From positions 1 to 64,000 of the forward strand of contig JADLZK010010861.1 of the NCBI GenBank assembly GCA_015847255.1: a stretch of DNA of 64,000 nucleotides, in the 5' to 3' direction. A model generated the notes under the pieces. That model was not told the DNA's origin, searched no databases, and saw only the letters and a program-made list of their open reading frames with translations. Every line of letters begins with the position of its first letter. The stretch's first letter is position 1. This DNA is from Hyparrhenia diplandra (lineage: Eukaryota > Streptophyta > Magnoliopsida > Poales > Poaceae). This document shows positions 1-11,681 of the stretch, one piece after another. Position numbers and translations under genes: made by a program.

Positions 1-130
1 ATATATATATACGGGTGGATGTGGAAATGTGGGGGTTGAGTATGTATGTATGTATACATATACAAATACAAAGAGAACACGTACGCACGTACAATGAATA
101 GAATAGCTAGGTACGTACGTACGTGTGGTC
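1..130. repeat. Simple-sequence tracts near window start
   Basis: Short microsatellites are visible: an AT run at the first bases, a TATG/TGTA run near 40-60 and a repeated GTAC run near 110-122. They lie just downstream of the 3' end of the minus-strand CAP gene. No gene is seen here. Confidence 0.7.
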
Positions 131-177
131 AGGCACAAGAAAGAATATTGAAATTAGTAGAGGAACCTATTAATATA

Positions 178-976
178 TCAGTTGGTCTTGGTCTTCTTGA
201 CTTTGCCGACGTAGTAGTTGCATGTGACGAAGACGCCGCCATTGAAGCACTCGGCCCGCGCGCAGCCGATCCTGGTGCTCCTCTTTGAGACCATGAGCGC
301 GAAGTGGCCGCAGTGTTCCCAGGACGTGCTGCCGTCCGAGCACTTCCCTCTGCTTGTCGTAGGCGGCCTCCTCCTCGCTCCACTTGTGGATGGCATCCTG
401 GCGGTGGCGTTCCAGTTTTTTGTCTGCCGATGAAGACGCTCTGCCCGTACTGGTGGTCGCTGTTGTGTTTGAGTACGCAGGGGCTTGCGATTGGCGTTGG
501 ACCAGCGCCGCGCCTTGCGCGCCAGCTTCCTGTCCCACTTGACTGGCGCCACGCCGTAGCCGCGCGCGGAGCGCGTTGTGCAGTTGAATGAACTCCCGGG
601 CCATGCCCTTGTACGTCCCTCGTGCCGTTGGTGTGGGACACGAGGTGCTTCTCCCTGGCCGACGCGGAGCAGCTCCTGCTGGGCGGCCTTCTCCTCCTGC
701 GCCGCCTGCTCCCCTGCCCGCCTGCCGCTCCTTGGCCTTCTGCTTCTGCTTCTCCGGGTCCGTCTCCTGCTGCTCCTTGTCGCCGTCGTCAGAGTCAGAT
801 GAGTCGGACGATGAGTCAGACGATGATGACGGCGGCGGCGGCGGCGGGGCTTGTTGCTGCTCGCCGCCAGCGCTTGGTGGTGTTGTCTCCTCACCAGGGC
901 CGAGGCGGAGGAGGCCAGGCGGAGGAAGGGACGTTGGAGAGGACGGCGGCGACGCGGTGAGCAGCACCACTGCCAT
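178..976 (-). pseudogene. CAP/PR-1-like secreted protein gene, frame-broken
   Basis: A CAP-superfamily (PR-1/SCP-like) protein, normally extracellular. The pieces lie in order but in different frames: a hydrophobic start (MAVVLLTA, then VAAVLSNVP), a Pro/Ser/Asp-rich stretch, a Lys/Glu-rich stretch, AREFIQLHNALRA (CAP helix with the conserved His), YGVAPVKWDRKLARKA, DAIHKWSEEEAAYDKQ, then the C-terminal block CGHF...STRIGCA...GGVFVTCNYY ending in TKTN and a stop at 178. At least six small indels are needed to join them. The low-complexity insert of roughly 100 residues before the CAP domain makes the product much longer than ordinary PR-1 (about 165 residues). The start at 976 is inferred from the hydrophobic segment; an ATG at 995 is possible. 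The last two CAP motifs are well kept, so either sequence errors in GC-rich DNA or a recent pseudogene would fit. The family assignment is firm; intactness is not. Confidence 0.75.
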
Positions 977-1125
977 GCTGCTGCGGGCGCGCCATGCTGT
1001 TGATATGATGGAGGAACGCCCTCCTCTCTTGCCAACGTCAGAGTTGGGAAGGAGGGGGCTCCGATCCGGCGTGACGGGAGCAGGGGTCACCGGCGGTAAT
1101 GGCCACCATAGGCCTCCGCCCGGGG

Positions 1126-1142
1126 CCTTTTATTATGCTTCA
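1126..1142 (-). promoter_or_regulatory. Possible TATA element of the CAP gene
   Basis: On the minus strand an AT-rich CATAATAAAAGG lies about 150 bp upstream of the inferred start of the CAP gene, between GC-rich flanks. It is a plausible TATA box but no other core element was recognised. Confidence 0.3.
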
Positions 1143-1983
1143 CCTGCATGCATGCCAATGCCAGTGGATCGATCGATGGTCACGCCAGTGCCATGGCTGC
1201 AGACAAACCAGGAGCACCACCCGCTTTTTTGGCCATCGCCTTTCTCTACAGCCAGGGGCAGGGCTGCTCAATCAATCGGTTGGTCTGTAACGGCCGGCCC
1301 CTTACAGCAAGCAAGCAGCAGCAAGCGCCGGCCGTTGTTAGTTGAGCAAGCATGCAACTGCTAGCAGGGAATAAATTGGGTGGGAGGTCCTCACCTCCCA
1401 TTTTCTTTCCGAATAGAGAGATTAGAGGAATAATTAAATTGGGGGTGGGGAGTCCTCACTGCGATCGACATGCGAGCTAGCTCTCTATCTCTGTCCATAT
1501 CCATCGTCAACAACTTAATGATGATTGCAAACCATCATTAACGACGCCCATGCCCGTACGTGCATCGATCCTGCCAATAAGCTTCAAAGTATATATTTGG
1601 GTGAATAATGCATTAATGCTACACATCAACGTACTCGCCTGTTCCAAATATTAGTCACGTTGACCTTACTCGATTTTGTTATGTATCGAGTACATCATAA
1701 ATCAATGTACCCAAAAAGTCAAAAAGACATAAGTTCAAATGGAGGAGAGTGTATACTGCAGATCGACCGTGAAGACAAATTAATTTTATAACCATATCAT
1801 CATGTGCGAGCTGTTTCTCTATCCGTGACCATACAAACCTCTTTAGTGTCGGTCGGTTTCCCATCCGGGATTGGTCATCAAGGGCTAAAATAAAGGTCTC
1901 TCTCTACTCGTTATGCCAATTGGTATTAATTTTAAAATAAATTTATAATAATTTGGAATGGAGAAAATACACTACGCCATCTA
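1143..1983. other. Intergenic, upstream of the CAP gene
   Basis: No gene is seen. The stretch near 1640-1760 (CCAAATATTAGTCACG to AAATGGAGGAGAG) resembles a worn Stowaway-type element with poor ends. The rest is unremarkable AT-rich DNA. Confidence 0.4.
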
Positions 1984-2220
1984 CTCTCTCTCCGTCCCTT
2001 TGAAAGTGTCACTTTTGTTTCGCTCCATTTTTGTTTGATCACTTTCGTCGTCTTATTCAAATTTTTTGTATAAATATTATTTGTTTTGTTATGACTTATT
2101 TTGTCATTAGAGATACTTCAATGATTATTGATTTAATTTATTATTTGTAGAATTTTTTGAATAAAACGAATGGTCAAACTCGATAGCCAAAAAGTCAAAA
2201 CGATGGGGACGGAGGGGGTG
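1984..2220. mobile_element. Stowaway-like MITE
   Basis: The left end CTCTCTCTCCGTCCC is matched by the right end GGGACGGAGGGGGTG in inverted orientation, the typical grass Stowaway (Tc1/mariner) terminus. A TA lies on each side (1982-1983 and 2221-2222), the expected duplication. The 237-bp interior is AT-rich and non-coding. Confidence 0.8.
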
Positions 2221-2222
2221 TA

Positions 2223-3720
2223 TCAAGTCAACCCAAAAAAGTAAGAAGTTGGCGTGCAGGGCGCAACAAAGGCATGGATGCGCCGTGATCGTGGCGTGGC
2301 TTTTCAACAAAGCCAAGCCGGGCGGCCGTTGTTTCTAGGATGCATGTACTAGGTACTTGTGGCTTTGCCCTGCGGCAATAATTTTTTTTGTTACGGGCGT
2401 TGGTTACTTCACGGCTGCGTTTTTGTCAAGGATACTTTGCCGGTTGTGGATGATGTAAAGCTGAGCGTGGATCGAGCTCGAGGTTCCTGTGGCTTTGCTC
2501 GCCGACGAGCTTTGGTCTAGGATCGGGCGAGCTCGGGGTGTATATCGGCCAATGTTCTTTCCGTGGCGTTCTCATCCGGTTTTGGTGTCGGGTGTCTACG
2601 GTGGTTTCCCTTCAAAGCCCGGATGCGATGGTGCTCCTCCAGATCCGGGATGGCCATGGCTTCTTCCCCGATGATGGTGGCCGGGAAGCACGTAGTCCTT
2701 GACCTCATTGTATTTTTAGTTTGTTGAGGGGCCTTTTGTGCAAGATGGCTGGACAACCAGTCCATGTATCCTCGTGTGTATACTCATTTTTGTATGTTCG
2801 TTATCAAGTAACAATACATGCATGTTCTTCAAAAGATTGATCTCTGAGGAAGCACAATACAAAAGAGAATTGCAACTAGGGTCAAGATCTCAACTTAGGC
2901 TCGTCATATCACGTGGAAGGAAAAGGAATGATAGATATATGATTTGGTTGATTCCCATTGAGTCCTATGAGGCGTGTGTATGTGGAGGTAGAGTTTGTAC
3001 GTATAACATGGTATTGGAGGTGGAAGTTGGACATCGTGACTTTTTAAGAAATAAACTAGGAATTCAAATTTTGTGGAGAAAAATGAATTGCTAGAGGGTA
3101 TCAAGTCCTTGGCAATTAAACTGCTACACTAGTTATGAGAGAAGAGGGTTAGGGGCGGTGTCTTCTTCTAGCAAGTTAACGGCTTGTTTTCGTCGTCGTC
3201 GAGACGTGGCACGGTGTACGTCGCGATGGTGATGGATGGCAACGGAGGAGGAGGTCGGCGGGGTCTTTGTTGACCGACTTGCTGATGGTTGTGTGTTGTG
3301 TTGTCAGGTGTAGGAATAACTGCCAAGCCGTTAAGGGTATGTTTAGCTCCTAGATATTTTGGTTTGAAATTCTAAAATTTATATAAACAAATGGCTTTTA
3401 TATAATTAATTAATAAAATTTATTGTGTATTATTTTTTGGATGGTATTAGTTGATGTGGTTATTTTCTTCCTAACACTAAAACACTAATGGTATTATTTT
3501 TGTACTGCTCGCTCTGTCAAAAATAATGAGCTTGTACCTATAGCAGTACACATGAATATTTTAATTATGAAAGTATTTTTTATATGAGTACACATGAATA
3601 TATTAAGGGGTGGGGACCAATTAAATAAATTTAATAACTGGAAGAAAAAGAAGGGTGAAGGAATCTGGAATCCTCGGGTGTGGGCGTGGCTGAGGTTGCG
3701 ACTGCGATCAGTGTGCGGCA
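2223..3720. other. Intergenic upstream of the epimerase gene
   Basis: No convincing gene. The part around 2480-2710 is GC-richer with short open frames but no recognised protein. The part from 3330 to 3620 is very AT-rich and may hold a decayed MITE (near 3340-3480). A remnant of an unrecognised retroelement is possible at 2480-2760. Confidence 0.35.
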
Positions 3721-3726
3721 GGGCAG

Positions 3727-3737
3727 GCTATATATGA
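3727..3737 (+). promoter_or_regulatory. TATA box of the UGE gene
   Basis: CTATATATGAG lies about 100 bp upstream of the ATG at 3835, on the correct strand and in an otherwise GC-rich leader. This spacing suits a core promoter with a short 5' UTR. Confidence 0.5.
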
Positions 3738-3834
3738 GATGAGATGGAGATGCGTCGGTCGGACTCGGAGCTGCCAAGCAAAACCTCCCAGTCCCCACAC
3801 CCCCCGGCCACCAGCAACTCGATCGATCCCTCCG

Positions 3835-6800
3835 ATGGTGTCCGCCGTGCTCCGGACCATCCTGGTGACGGGCGGCGCCGGCTGGCATCGGCACCCACAC
3901 GGTGCTCCAGCTGCTGCAACAGGGCTTCAGTGTCGTCGTCGTCGACAACCTCGACAACGCCTCCGAGGCCGCGCTCGTCCGAGTCGCCCACCTCGCGCCG
4001 CAGGGGCCGGGCAACAACCTCGTCTTCCACAAGGTATGTATTCCGTTCCGATCCATTGGGCTGCTGCTGCTGCTTGCGGCCGATCGATCGATTTGACACT
4101 AGTTTCCATTGTTTGATTGGAATGTTCGCCTGTCGAGTCGACAGGCTAGAGGATTCTCGCTCGTCGATTGCTTTGGTGGGAGTAGGGGATAGATTTTTAG
4201 GGAGGGATTCCCTTCCTTCCGTTCCATTCCATTATTCGGTCGTTGAATATAAAATCACTGATTCTTTCCCTTGGCTGAGCCTGAGCCTCAACACGGCTTG
4301 GGATGGCCTCAACACTGCTGAGCTCTAGCTGTAGCCAGCAGGTTGAGGTGGGTGGCCGGGGCGCCGGAGGCCAGCAGCCAGCAATGAAGCCGCGCGCCCC
4401 TGGTCTCATGGTTCACGTTCACGACTGTTTTGAGAGAGACTTTACACAGCATACGCGTTGCCCCTTTTCCTGAAAAACGCTTGTTTTGATTTCATGATGA
4501 ATTTTGACAGTCACCATGATCAATCTAAACGCATTGACCTCCCCTGAATTTTTAGAATCCAAAGAGCAGTCGCAGTCAGTACACTAGTGTTTGACCTGCA
4601 TTATGCACGCTAAACTAAACTTAAACTGTACTTGTCCCTGCAGGTTGACCTTCGCGACAGGCACGCTCGAGGACATCTTCTCGTCCCACAGGTTGGTAAC
4701 CGACACTAGCTTAACAAAGCTGCTGCTGCTGCTGCCCCTCAACTCAAACTAGCTCCAATGAGTCGAGAGTCAGTCGTCGTTGACAACAATATAATCACTC
4801 CTTGGCCGGCGCCACTTTTGGGATTGAAACCAAAACCAGCCATTAATGGTTTGCAGTAAGCCACTAGTTTATTCACCTATACTGTTAGTTTTATTGTAGA
4901 CTGAATGACACTAGTTTTATTTTATCATTAGCATTAGCAGTACGTTATTACCATTTACCACAGTTATTAAACTGTACGTCAGCAGTACCAGTACCTCTCT
5001 GCCGACTCTACCGCTTTGCTTTGCTTTGCTGTCAATGTATGAATTGTTGGATTTACTCCAAGGTTCCTGCCCTGCTGGAAATCAAAGCAAGCTGACCTAA
5101 CAAGCGCACAATGTCTTCAGGTTTGAGGCTGTCATTCACTTTGCTGGGCTCAAAGCTGTTGGCGAGAGCGTGCACAAGCCCCTGCTCTACTACGACAACA
5201 ACCTCATCGGCACCATCACACTTCTTGAGGTCATGGCTGCACATGGCTGCAAGAAGGTAGTAACAACATCAGAGATTTTCATTCAGACGGACCATGGCTG
5301 GCCCTGCAATTTCGGCCACCCATTCTTGTTTTTGCTTTACAACGTAACCTGCTTTTGTTGACACTGCCTACTTTCCGTTGCATTGCATCTGCATCTGCAT
5401 TTGCTTTGATGGGGCTCACGGTCACAGGATACCATAGCTGCTTGATTCTGGACCAGGTGCTCCTGCATTGTTTTCTGCCAGCATTTTTACTGTAAATTTA
5501 TGTCATGGAGAAGCCATCCGTGACAAAATCTTCAATGTGATGGTCCCAGTGCTTGTGTTTTTGGCCATCTCTTCGTCTAGCGTTTTCTGGCTCCTTGGGC
5601 CACTGTTCTGTGATGGTATTTTTTTTTTTTTTCCCTGGGACAATAGGAACCACGAACTGCAAAATGACCATTCTTGCTACAAGCACATAATTGGTCATAC
5701 TACTTAAGCCCCTCATTTGTCATTTCAACTTTGATTCATTTATCTCGCATTAATACATCATGATCCTGAGTAATTTATGCATCACATCATTGCGTCCGGA
5801 ATCTAACTGAACATGTTGCCTTGTCATCACAGCTGGTGTTTTTCATCATCTGCAACTGTCTATGGATGGCCCAAGGAAGTTCCATGCACTGAAGAATTCC
5901 CGCTTTGCGCCACCAACCCTTATGGACGGACCAAGGTTCCTCTTCTTCTTGAAAAAACCTTGGACCAATTCTGCTTTCTGTGGTTTTTATTAATGATTGA
6001 TTACATATTATATGATGCAGCTTGTGATTGAAGATATCTGCCGCGATGTCCACCGTTCAGACCCTGATTGGAAGATCATACTGCTCAGGTACTTCAACCC
6101 TGTTGGTGCTCATCCAAGCGGATACATTGGCGAAGACCCCTGCGGTGTCCCGAACAATCTGATGCCCTATGTTCAGCAAGTCGCTGTTGGGAGATTGCCT
6201 CACCTCACGGTCTATGGAACAGACTACAACACAAAGGATGGAACTGGGGTACATTTCTTGCTGCTGCTCTGTTAATTAATTGTCTAATGCTATGTAGGAG
6301 TACTTATTAGGGGTAGGGAGTTCAGAAATTCAGCTCGTTACTGAAAAAAATAAAACTGCAGGTGCGTGATTACATCCATGTTGTGGACCTGGCTGATGGC
6401 CACATAGCAGCCCTGAGGAAGCTCTATGAAGACTCGGACAAAATAGGTAAAACAAAAAGATCCTGGCTGCTTTACCACTGGCTCCCAGCTCTTGTTAATT
6501 CTAACTTACAACTCAGCTGTTTGCGTATTCAAGCAAACAGAAAATACTACTCTGTTGTTGGTTGTGATGCACGCAGGGTGTGAAGTATACAATCTGGGGA
6601 CAGGAAAGGGGACATCAGTGTTGGAAATGGTGGCTGCATTCGAGAAGGTTTCTGGGAAGGTAGAAGTTGATACATTTAAACCATCATGCATGTCTTTGCT
6701 GAATGATGGTTCAGTTACTATACATACATTGATTGATTCCCGACCAACTGACGGGCTGATTCTTGTATACAGAAAATCCCTCTGGTGTTTGCTGGGCGAA

Positions 6801-7049
6801 GACCTGGAGACGCAGAGATCGTCTATGCGGCAACTGCCAAGGCAGAGAAAGAGCTCAAATGGAAGTAAGTATTCCTGGTTCTTCCTGGTTGATGGGTTCA
6901 GCTTGAGCATGTCATCGCTCGACCCTAACAAGAAGAATATGAAATCTTGCAGGGCAAAGTACGGGGTCGAGGAGATGTGCAGAGATCTATGGAATTGGGC
7001 AAGCAAGAATCCCTACGGCTATGCTGGATCACCGGACGAGAGCAACTGA
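3835..7049 (+). CDS. UGE: UDP-glucose 4-epimerase, nine exons, three frame breaks
   Basis: Interconverts UDP-glucose and UDP-galactose in the cytosol (NAD-dependent, extended SDR family). Exons: 3835-4033, 4644-4691, 5121-5256, 5833-5935, 6021-6248, 6362-6446, 6577-6659, 6773-6864, 6953-7049, all with GT-AG borders and consistent phases. The product is about 355 residues, the family's usual length. Visible features: N-terminal ILVTGGAG Rossmann motif, VVVVDNLDNAS, FAGLKAVGESV, SSSATVYG (catalytic Ser region), NPYGRTK (YxxxK catalytic pair), ILLRYFNPVGAHPSG, YNTKDGTGVRDYIHV, and a C-terminal NWASKNPYGY. Three small indels break the frame: an extra base at about 3884 just after the glycine-rich motif, two bases missing near 4665 (HALEDIF region), and an extra T in the run at 5839-5843 before SSSATVYG. 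Exons 5-9 read cleanly. Given that most neighbours show the same kind of damage, consensus error is likelier than gene death. The gene is probably functional in the plant. Confidence 0.93.
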
Positions 7050-7211
7050 ATCACCCATCCATCCTGCAGTAGTAGCAATCAGCAAACTGATCGAGAGCAG
7101 CAGCAGCAGCCGCCGCCTATATATACTTACTAGCATTATTAGTAACTCGTCATATATATCAGTTATATATAGTCACTCAATGTATTAAGGAGCCTGGTGA
7201 GTACTATTATT
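7050..7211 (+). other. 3' flank of UGE
   Basis: Likely 3' UTR of the epimerase gene. It contains a CAG run (7099-7110) and AT-rich dinucleotide tracts. The next element begins at the T-run at 7212. Confidence 0.4.
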
Positions 7212-8500
7212 ATTATTTTTTTTAAAGATCCGCGCAAGTCCGGCATATATTAATAAGGAGAAGAGAATTACATGCGCCAAAGACCGAGAACAACCTCGAG
7301 GTTCGACTACACACGTCATTGTCGGGCGAGAACTAAATAGACTACTCACATTCTAAAAACAACCAGTGTGCATCTTCAATTGCACTACCGTGGGACCTCT
7401 AGCATGCCCCGTCCCTCCTTCCATTTGCCGCCAGTGTAGCTAGGGCCTTGCAAAGCTCTAAATTGTCAAGCTTCGCCGCCTTCCTTATCGCCTTGATTGC
7501 CTTCTCGAGAGGGCCCCCGCATTTGTCGATGTACTCCGGCCGCCGCATCCGGCGTCGACGACCGCCATTGATGAAGTCCAACTCACGTGCAAGCACGTGC
7601 CGGGGCACGTTGTGCCACCGCTTTGGGGAAGGACGAGCGGCCCGACGCAGCCGGAATGGGTGGGAGCTAGAGCCCTTGTTCTTGTGCGGTTGCCCGACCT
7701 ACCGCCCGCTTCACAACGCCAGCCGAAGGATGGGTCGGCCTTGGTAGCCAGCGGCTCAGGAACCTTCTTGAACATCATCATCGCCGAAGGGGCGCAAACC
7801 ACTGTTGTCCTCCGCCTCGGTGCATCCACCAACGTCTTCGGCGTCGCTCTTTCCCCGACATCCTCCACCGGGAGGGTGGCCAAGACAACCTCTCCCCCTG
7901 GACCAATTGGGTCGCAGCCGTGGTCGAAACCTCTAGAGAGGCGACTGCAAATAGGCGAGCCCATAGCCGAAGCGAAGACAAGCTCGCCCAACATGGGGTC
8001 AACCCATATTGAGGATCCCCTCTCCACGCGGCATCGACGTGAAAGAGGATCCGGACGCGGCCAGACGGTGTGTAGCCGCGATGTCGCTCGAGGAGCTTGG
8101 TGGCGTATTATCCCCGGTGTAGTCCTCGCGCCGCCCGGTGTCGTTGCCGAAGCCGGGCGCGTCAATCCCCCGCCCCAGTCAGGCGTCCGCGCCCGAGGAG
8201 GGGGTCGACGACGTGAGCGGGAGCCGCCACATCCCGCTACCGAAGGCCCAGTCGAGGGCGTGGGGAGGGCGGTCGGAGCGGGTTGTCGCCGACCCTGGCG
8301 ACAATGGCGGAGACGATGCCCGAATCCCATGCATCCGAGGCAACGAACAGGGGTCCCGCATTGTTGCGGTGACAGCTGATGTAGCGTCGCCGAAAGTCGA
8401 CGGATGATGGTGCGATGGGCCCTCGTTTCTTCATTGTATGTATTTGTAGGTAGGAGTAGCGGGTCCCATCTCATCATCCATTCATCTTGTTTTTTTTGGT
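7212..8500 (-). mobile_element. Decayed minus-strand retroelement remnant with gag-like pieces
   Basis: A T-run at 7212-7222 reads as a poly(A) tail on the minus strand. The GC-rich body holds broken open frames in two registers. One at 7399-7608 includes GRRRRMRRPEYIDKCGGPLE and a helical tail ending NGRRDGAC. Another (7485-8477) includes SAMMMFKKVPEPLATKADPS. I recognise these only as the type of sequence found in unclassified grass retrotransposon proteins; no catalytic domain is visible. Codon use is GC-rich, unlike the flanks. Boundaries are approximate and no target-site duplication was found. Confidence 0.45.
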
Positions 8501-8504
8501 TACC

Positions 8505-10530
8505 TTACCCTTCATATTTTTTTGTACTGAGGAAAACCCCCTTTCTATTAAGCAGAAATACAAATAGAGTTTTGGGCCAACAGACGTTTGACAAAGACCA
8601 AAAGCAGAAAAACGGCAGCCTAGATCTCTAGGATACGAGACCTCACAGACTCTAAAAGCAGACCGAGAAACGATTAGTGGCTAGGACAAAACAAGTATCC
8701 AGGGCTATATCAGCCAGCATACATGCCATACCAAACGGTAGAGGGCTAAAGATCCATAACAGAGGCAGTTTCGGGAGTAACCCAATATCAAAGTATGAGC
8801 TAAACGAACGAGCTTCCCAGCATCATCGCAGATAGACCACTTCTCCCAAGTCTCCCTTACTGCGTCTTGTGCTCAGCAATCTCAACAGCAGTAGAGATGC
8901 CGGCTTTGATAGCTTCTTCTTCCTCCTTTGAGTATAAATCTGCCCAGTAACTAATTAGGGCACAAGCATGGCATATTATAGAAATGGGATTTTGGATCTT
9001 TTTATTTTCAAAGCATACACTATTCTTAGCTTTCCAAATAGACCAGAGTATGATACTTTGGACTAAGGGGTAACCAAATACCACACCAATTCCATGCTTG
9101 AATCATATTACAAGGGATATTCGAGGCTCCAAAGCAAAAAGCAAAAGTAACCCAAACTGTCTTAGCAGTATTACATTCAAAGAACAAGTGATGAAGCTTT
9201 CACTAGCTTGACAGAAATAACAATCGGGGTTTCCTTACCACTTCCTTCTAATCATATTATCTTTGGTTAAAATGACATTATTCATTACTAGCCACAGGAA
9301 GATTTTGATTTTATTAGGGATTTTACTCTTCCAAATTTTTTCGTGATAGATACCATTATCACTAGAAGTTAAAACATTATAAACTGATTTTGACGGTGAA
9401 AATTTTTCTTCTTCCTAAATTTCCAAGTGACACTATCTTCATGTTGTTTGAACTTAATCTTTAACAGTTCCCTAAAAAAATATCATCCCATTGCAATTTC
9501 CATCTATCAACAAGCCATCTTGAGAAAGTAACTCTAGAAATGCCATTTCTCACATCAGCAAGAGAGATATCCTTTTGGTTAGTCATCTTGAATAAATCAG
9601 GATATAACAAATAGAGAGGCTTATCATCTAACCAGCAATTCTTCCAAAAATTGATACTTTTTGCATTACCAATCATAAACTTTCTACCATATAATTAGAT
9701 ATCTTTAACTCTTAACAAATCACGCCACATATAAGAGTCAGACAGTTTAATTGAGTCCCTTTTTGAAGTATGTAAAGTTGATAATATCCTGCCACAAACC
9801 AGATTCTTTTTTCAAGTTTTGTAACCATTTACAGAGAAGGCTAATATTCATTTTCTGATGTCCTTAATTCCCAACCACCTTGTTTTTTTATTTCTACAGA
9901 TCTTGATCCATTTGATCAAGTGATATTTCCTCTTAATACCTCTTCCTTGCTAGAAGAAGGATCTTCTCGAGTTTATCCATTTTGTTAACAATGGTTTTGG
10001 GGAAAAGGTACATAGACATATGATATATAGGAGCATTGCTCAGACTTGAGTCAATAAGAATTTTTGGCAGCAATAGACATAGCTTTCAAGTTTGTTTGCA
10101 CTTTTTTCATACAAAAGAATCCAATCCGCAATATGAAGCCTACTTGGGCTAACTGAACTCCTAAGTATTTTATGGGGAAGACACCAATTTGAGAATTAAA
10201 AATGTCAGCTATTCAATTGCTAGATTTTCCTCATCATTAATGGTGATCACTTCACTTTTGTTAAAATTTATTTTTAACCCTACCATCGTTCATATAGATA
10301 TAAAAGAAACTTTAAATTTCTTACTCCTTCCAAATTATGCTCAAGACAAATAATGGTATCATCAGCATATTGTAGGACTGCAACCTCTTTGTCCACAATA
10401 TGATCAATTAACCCGATGAAGAGATTATTAGCTTGGGCTTTATGAATCATTCTAGTTAAGCCATCAGCTATGAAGTTGAAAAGTATGAGAGACAATGGGT
10501 CACCTTGTCTCACCCTTTAAAACTTTATAT
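8505..10530 (-). mobile_element. LINE (L1-type) remnant
   Basis: Pieces of a non-LTR retrotransposon lie in minus-strand order. A reverse-transcriptase fragment at 10280-10513 has RQGDPLS and the YADD catalytic motif. A downstream piece at 9461-9676 has SINFWKNCWLD and WKLQWDD. A C-terminal piece at 8857-9084 has SIILWSIWKAKNSVCFENKK (zf-RVT region). The 3' end with its T-rich tail is near 8505-8560. Stops and frameshifts separate the pieces and the 5' end is missing, so the element is dead. Confidence 0.8.
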
Positions 10531-10686
10531 ACATGGCCCCACACTATCATTTATCTTGACACTGACAGTGCCAGCATACTCAATTGCTAGATTTTCCTCA
10601 TCATTAATGGTGATCACTTCAATTTTGTTAAAATTTATTTTTTAACCCTGCCATCAGTTCATATAGATATAAAAGAAACTTTTAAA
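10206..10686. repeat. 110-bp direct duplication at the LINE edge
   Basis: The stretch at about 10210-10315 (TCAATTGCTAGATTTTCC to AAAGAAACTTT) is repeated with few changes at about 10575-10685. The second copy lies beyond the reverse-transcriptase fragment, so a small rearrangement duplicated part of the LINE after insertion. The DNA from 10687 to 10971 is AT-rich and shows no gene. Confidence 0.75.
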
Positions 10687-11015
10687 TTAGAAGCGCATGG
10701 ATTACACGAGTTTTTGTTTCAGAGTAGAAGGCGCAACTAAAATCCTCCAAAATTGCTCAATTTCTAAAATGTCCGATTCTTCAATTCCTTTGCATTTCAG
10801 ATTCCCTGCTCCGCTGCAGCGAAGTTAAAATACACCGCTGTACATGTGAATAGCAGCCTTAATTACGATTTACCAAGAAACAAAATTAACCGAGCGAATA
10901 TATAGATACTAATATGGTTATGTTTTTACCGTGAGAAAAATATGGATACGATGAGAATCTTTCACCCTACCATTCTTGCAACAAAAGAAGGCCAACCATT
11001 GGGCCACGTCACTTG

Positions 11016-11681
11016 CACTACTATGAAACGATTTTCCGTGGCGGGTTTTTTTTATTTTTACGTGGCGGGCATTGAAACCGCCCGCTAGAAGTCACGGTCC
11101 GCCACGGTTAATAGGATTAACCGTGGCGGTATTCTTACAATGCCCGCCATGGTAAATAAAATAAAAAAAAATAAAATAAAACAAAAAGCCCCGGATCCAG
11201 TTCGAATGGGCCCGGATCCGGGGCTCGACGCTCAGGGTTTCCCGCCGGGTCGTCGGCGGAGGCGCCCACGCGCGAGGAGAGGCGAGGCCGCGACGCCCAC
11301 GCGCGAGAGAGGAGGAGGCGGCCCGCCCGCGCGGCCGGATCCCGCCGCCCGGAGTAGCCCGCCGCCGGGTCGGAGCGCGCACGGGATCCAGCGCCGGACA
11401 CGGGATCCCGCCGCGGAGCGCGCATGACCGGGCGGGGAGTGAGTGAGGGAGGGGCCGCCGGCTTGGGAGTGGAAGAGGGAGAGAGGAAGACGGAGGGGGG
11501 CGGGCGGCAAGCCGGCAGAGGGAGAGAGGAAGACGGGCCGGGGAGGAAGGGGGTGCTCGGGCGCGGAGTGAAGAGGGAGGGAGGCCGGTTGGGGGGGGAG
11601 GGGTGAGAGAGTGAGTGAGTGATGTTGAGTTAGGGTTTGTGGTGCTATATATACGTGAACGTGTTAACGGACCATTGTAGG
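11016..11681. mobile_element. CACTA-like transposon end fragment
   Basis: Begins CACTACTATGAAACG right after ATTGGGCCACGTCACTTG, a sequence also present without it in the other copy of the duplication. The first 140 bp carry the subterminal motif CCGTGGCGG four times and its inverse CCGCCACGG, typical of CACTA ends. The far end has no matching TAGTG terminus, so the element is truncated at the junction with the duplicated block at 11682. The GC-rich interior has no recognised transposase. Confidence 0.6.
11640..11660 (-). promoter_or_regulatory. Possible minus-strand TATA in CACTA-like sequence
   Basis: A TATATATA run at 11646-11653 precedes, on the minus strand, a pyrimidine-rich leader-like stretch (ACCCTAACTCAACATCACTC). 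It could be a former promoter reading into the element. Confidence 0.25.

Noticed and set aside
588..1364. 258-residue plus-strand open frame
   Set aside because: It is antisense to the CAP gene, and the opposite strand carries recognisable CAP motifs.
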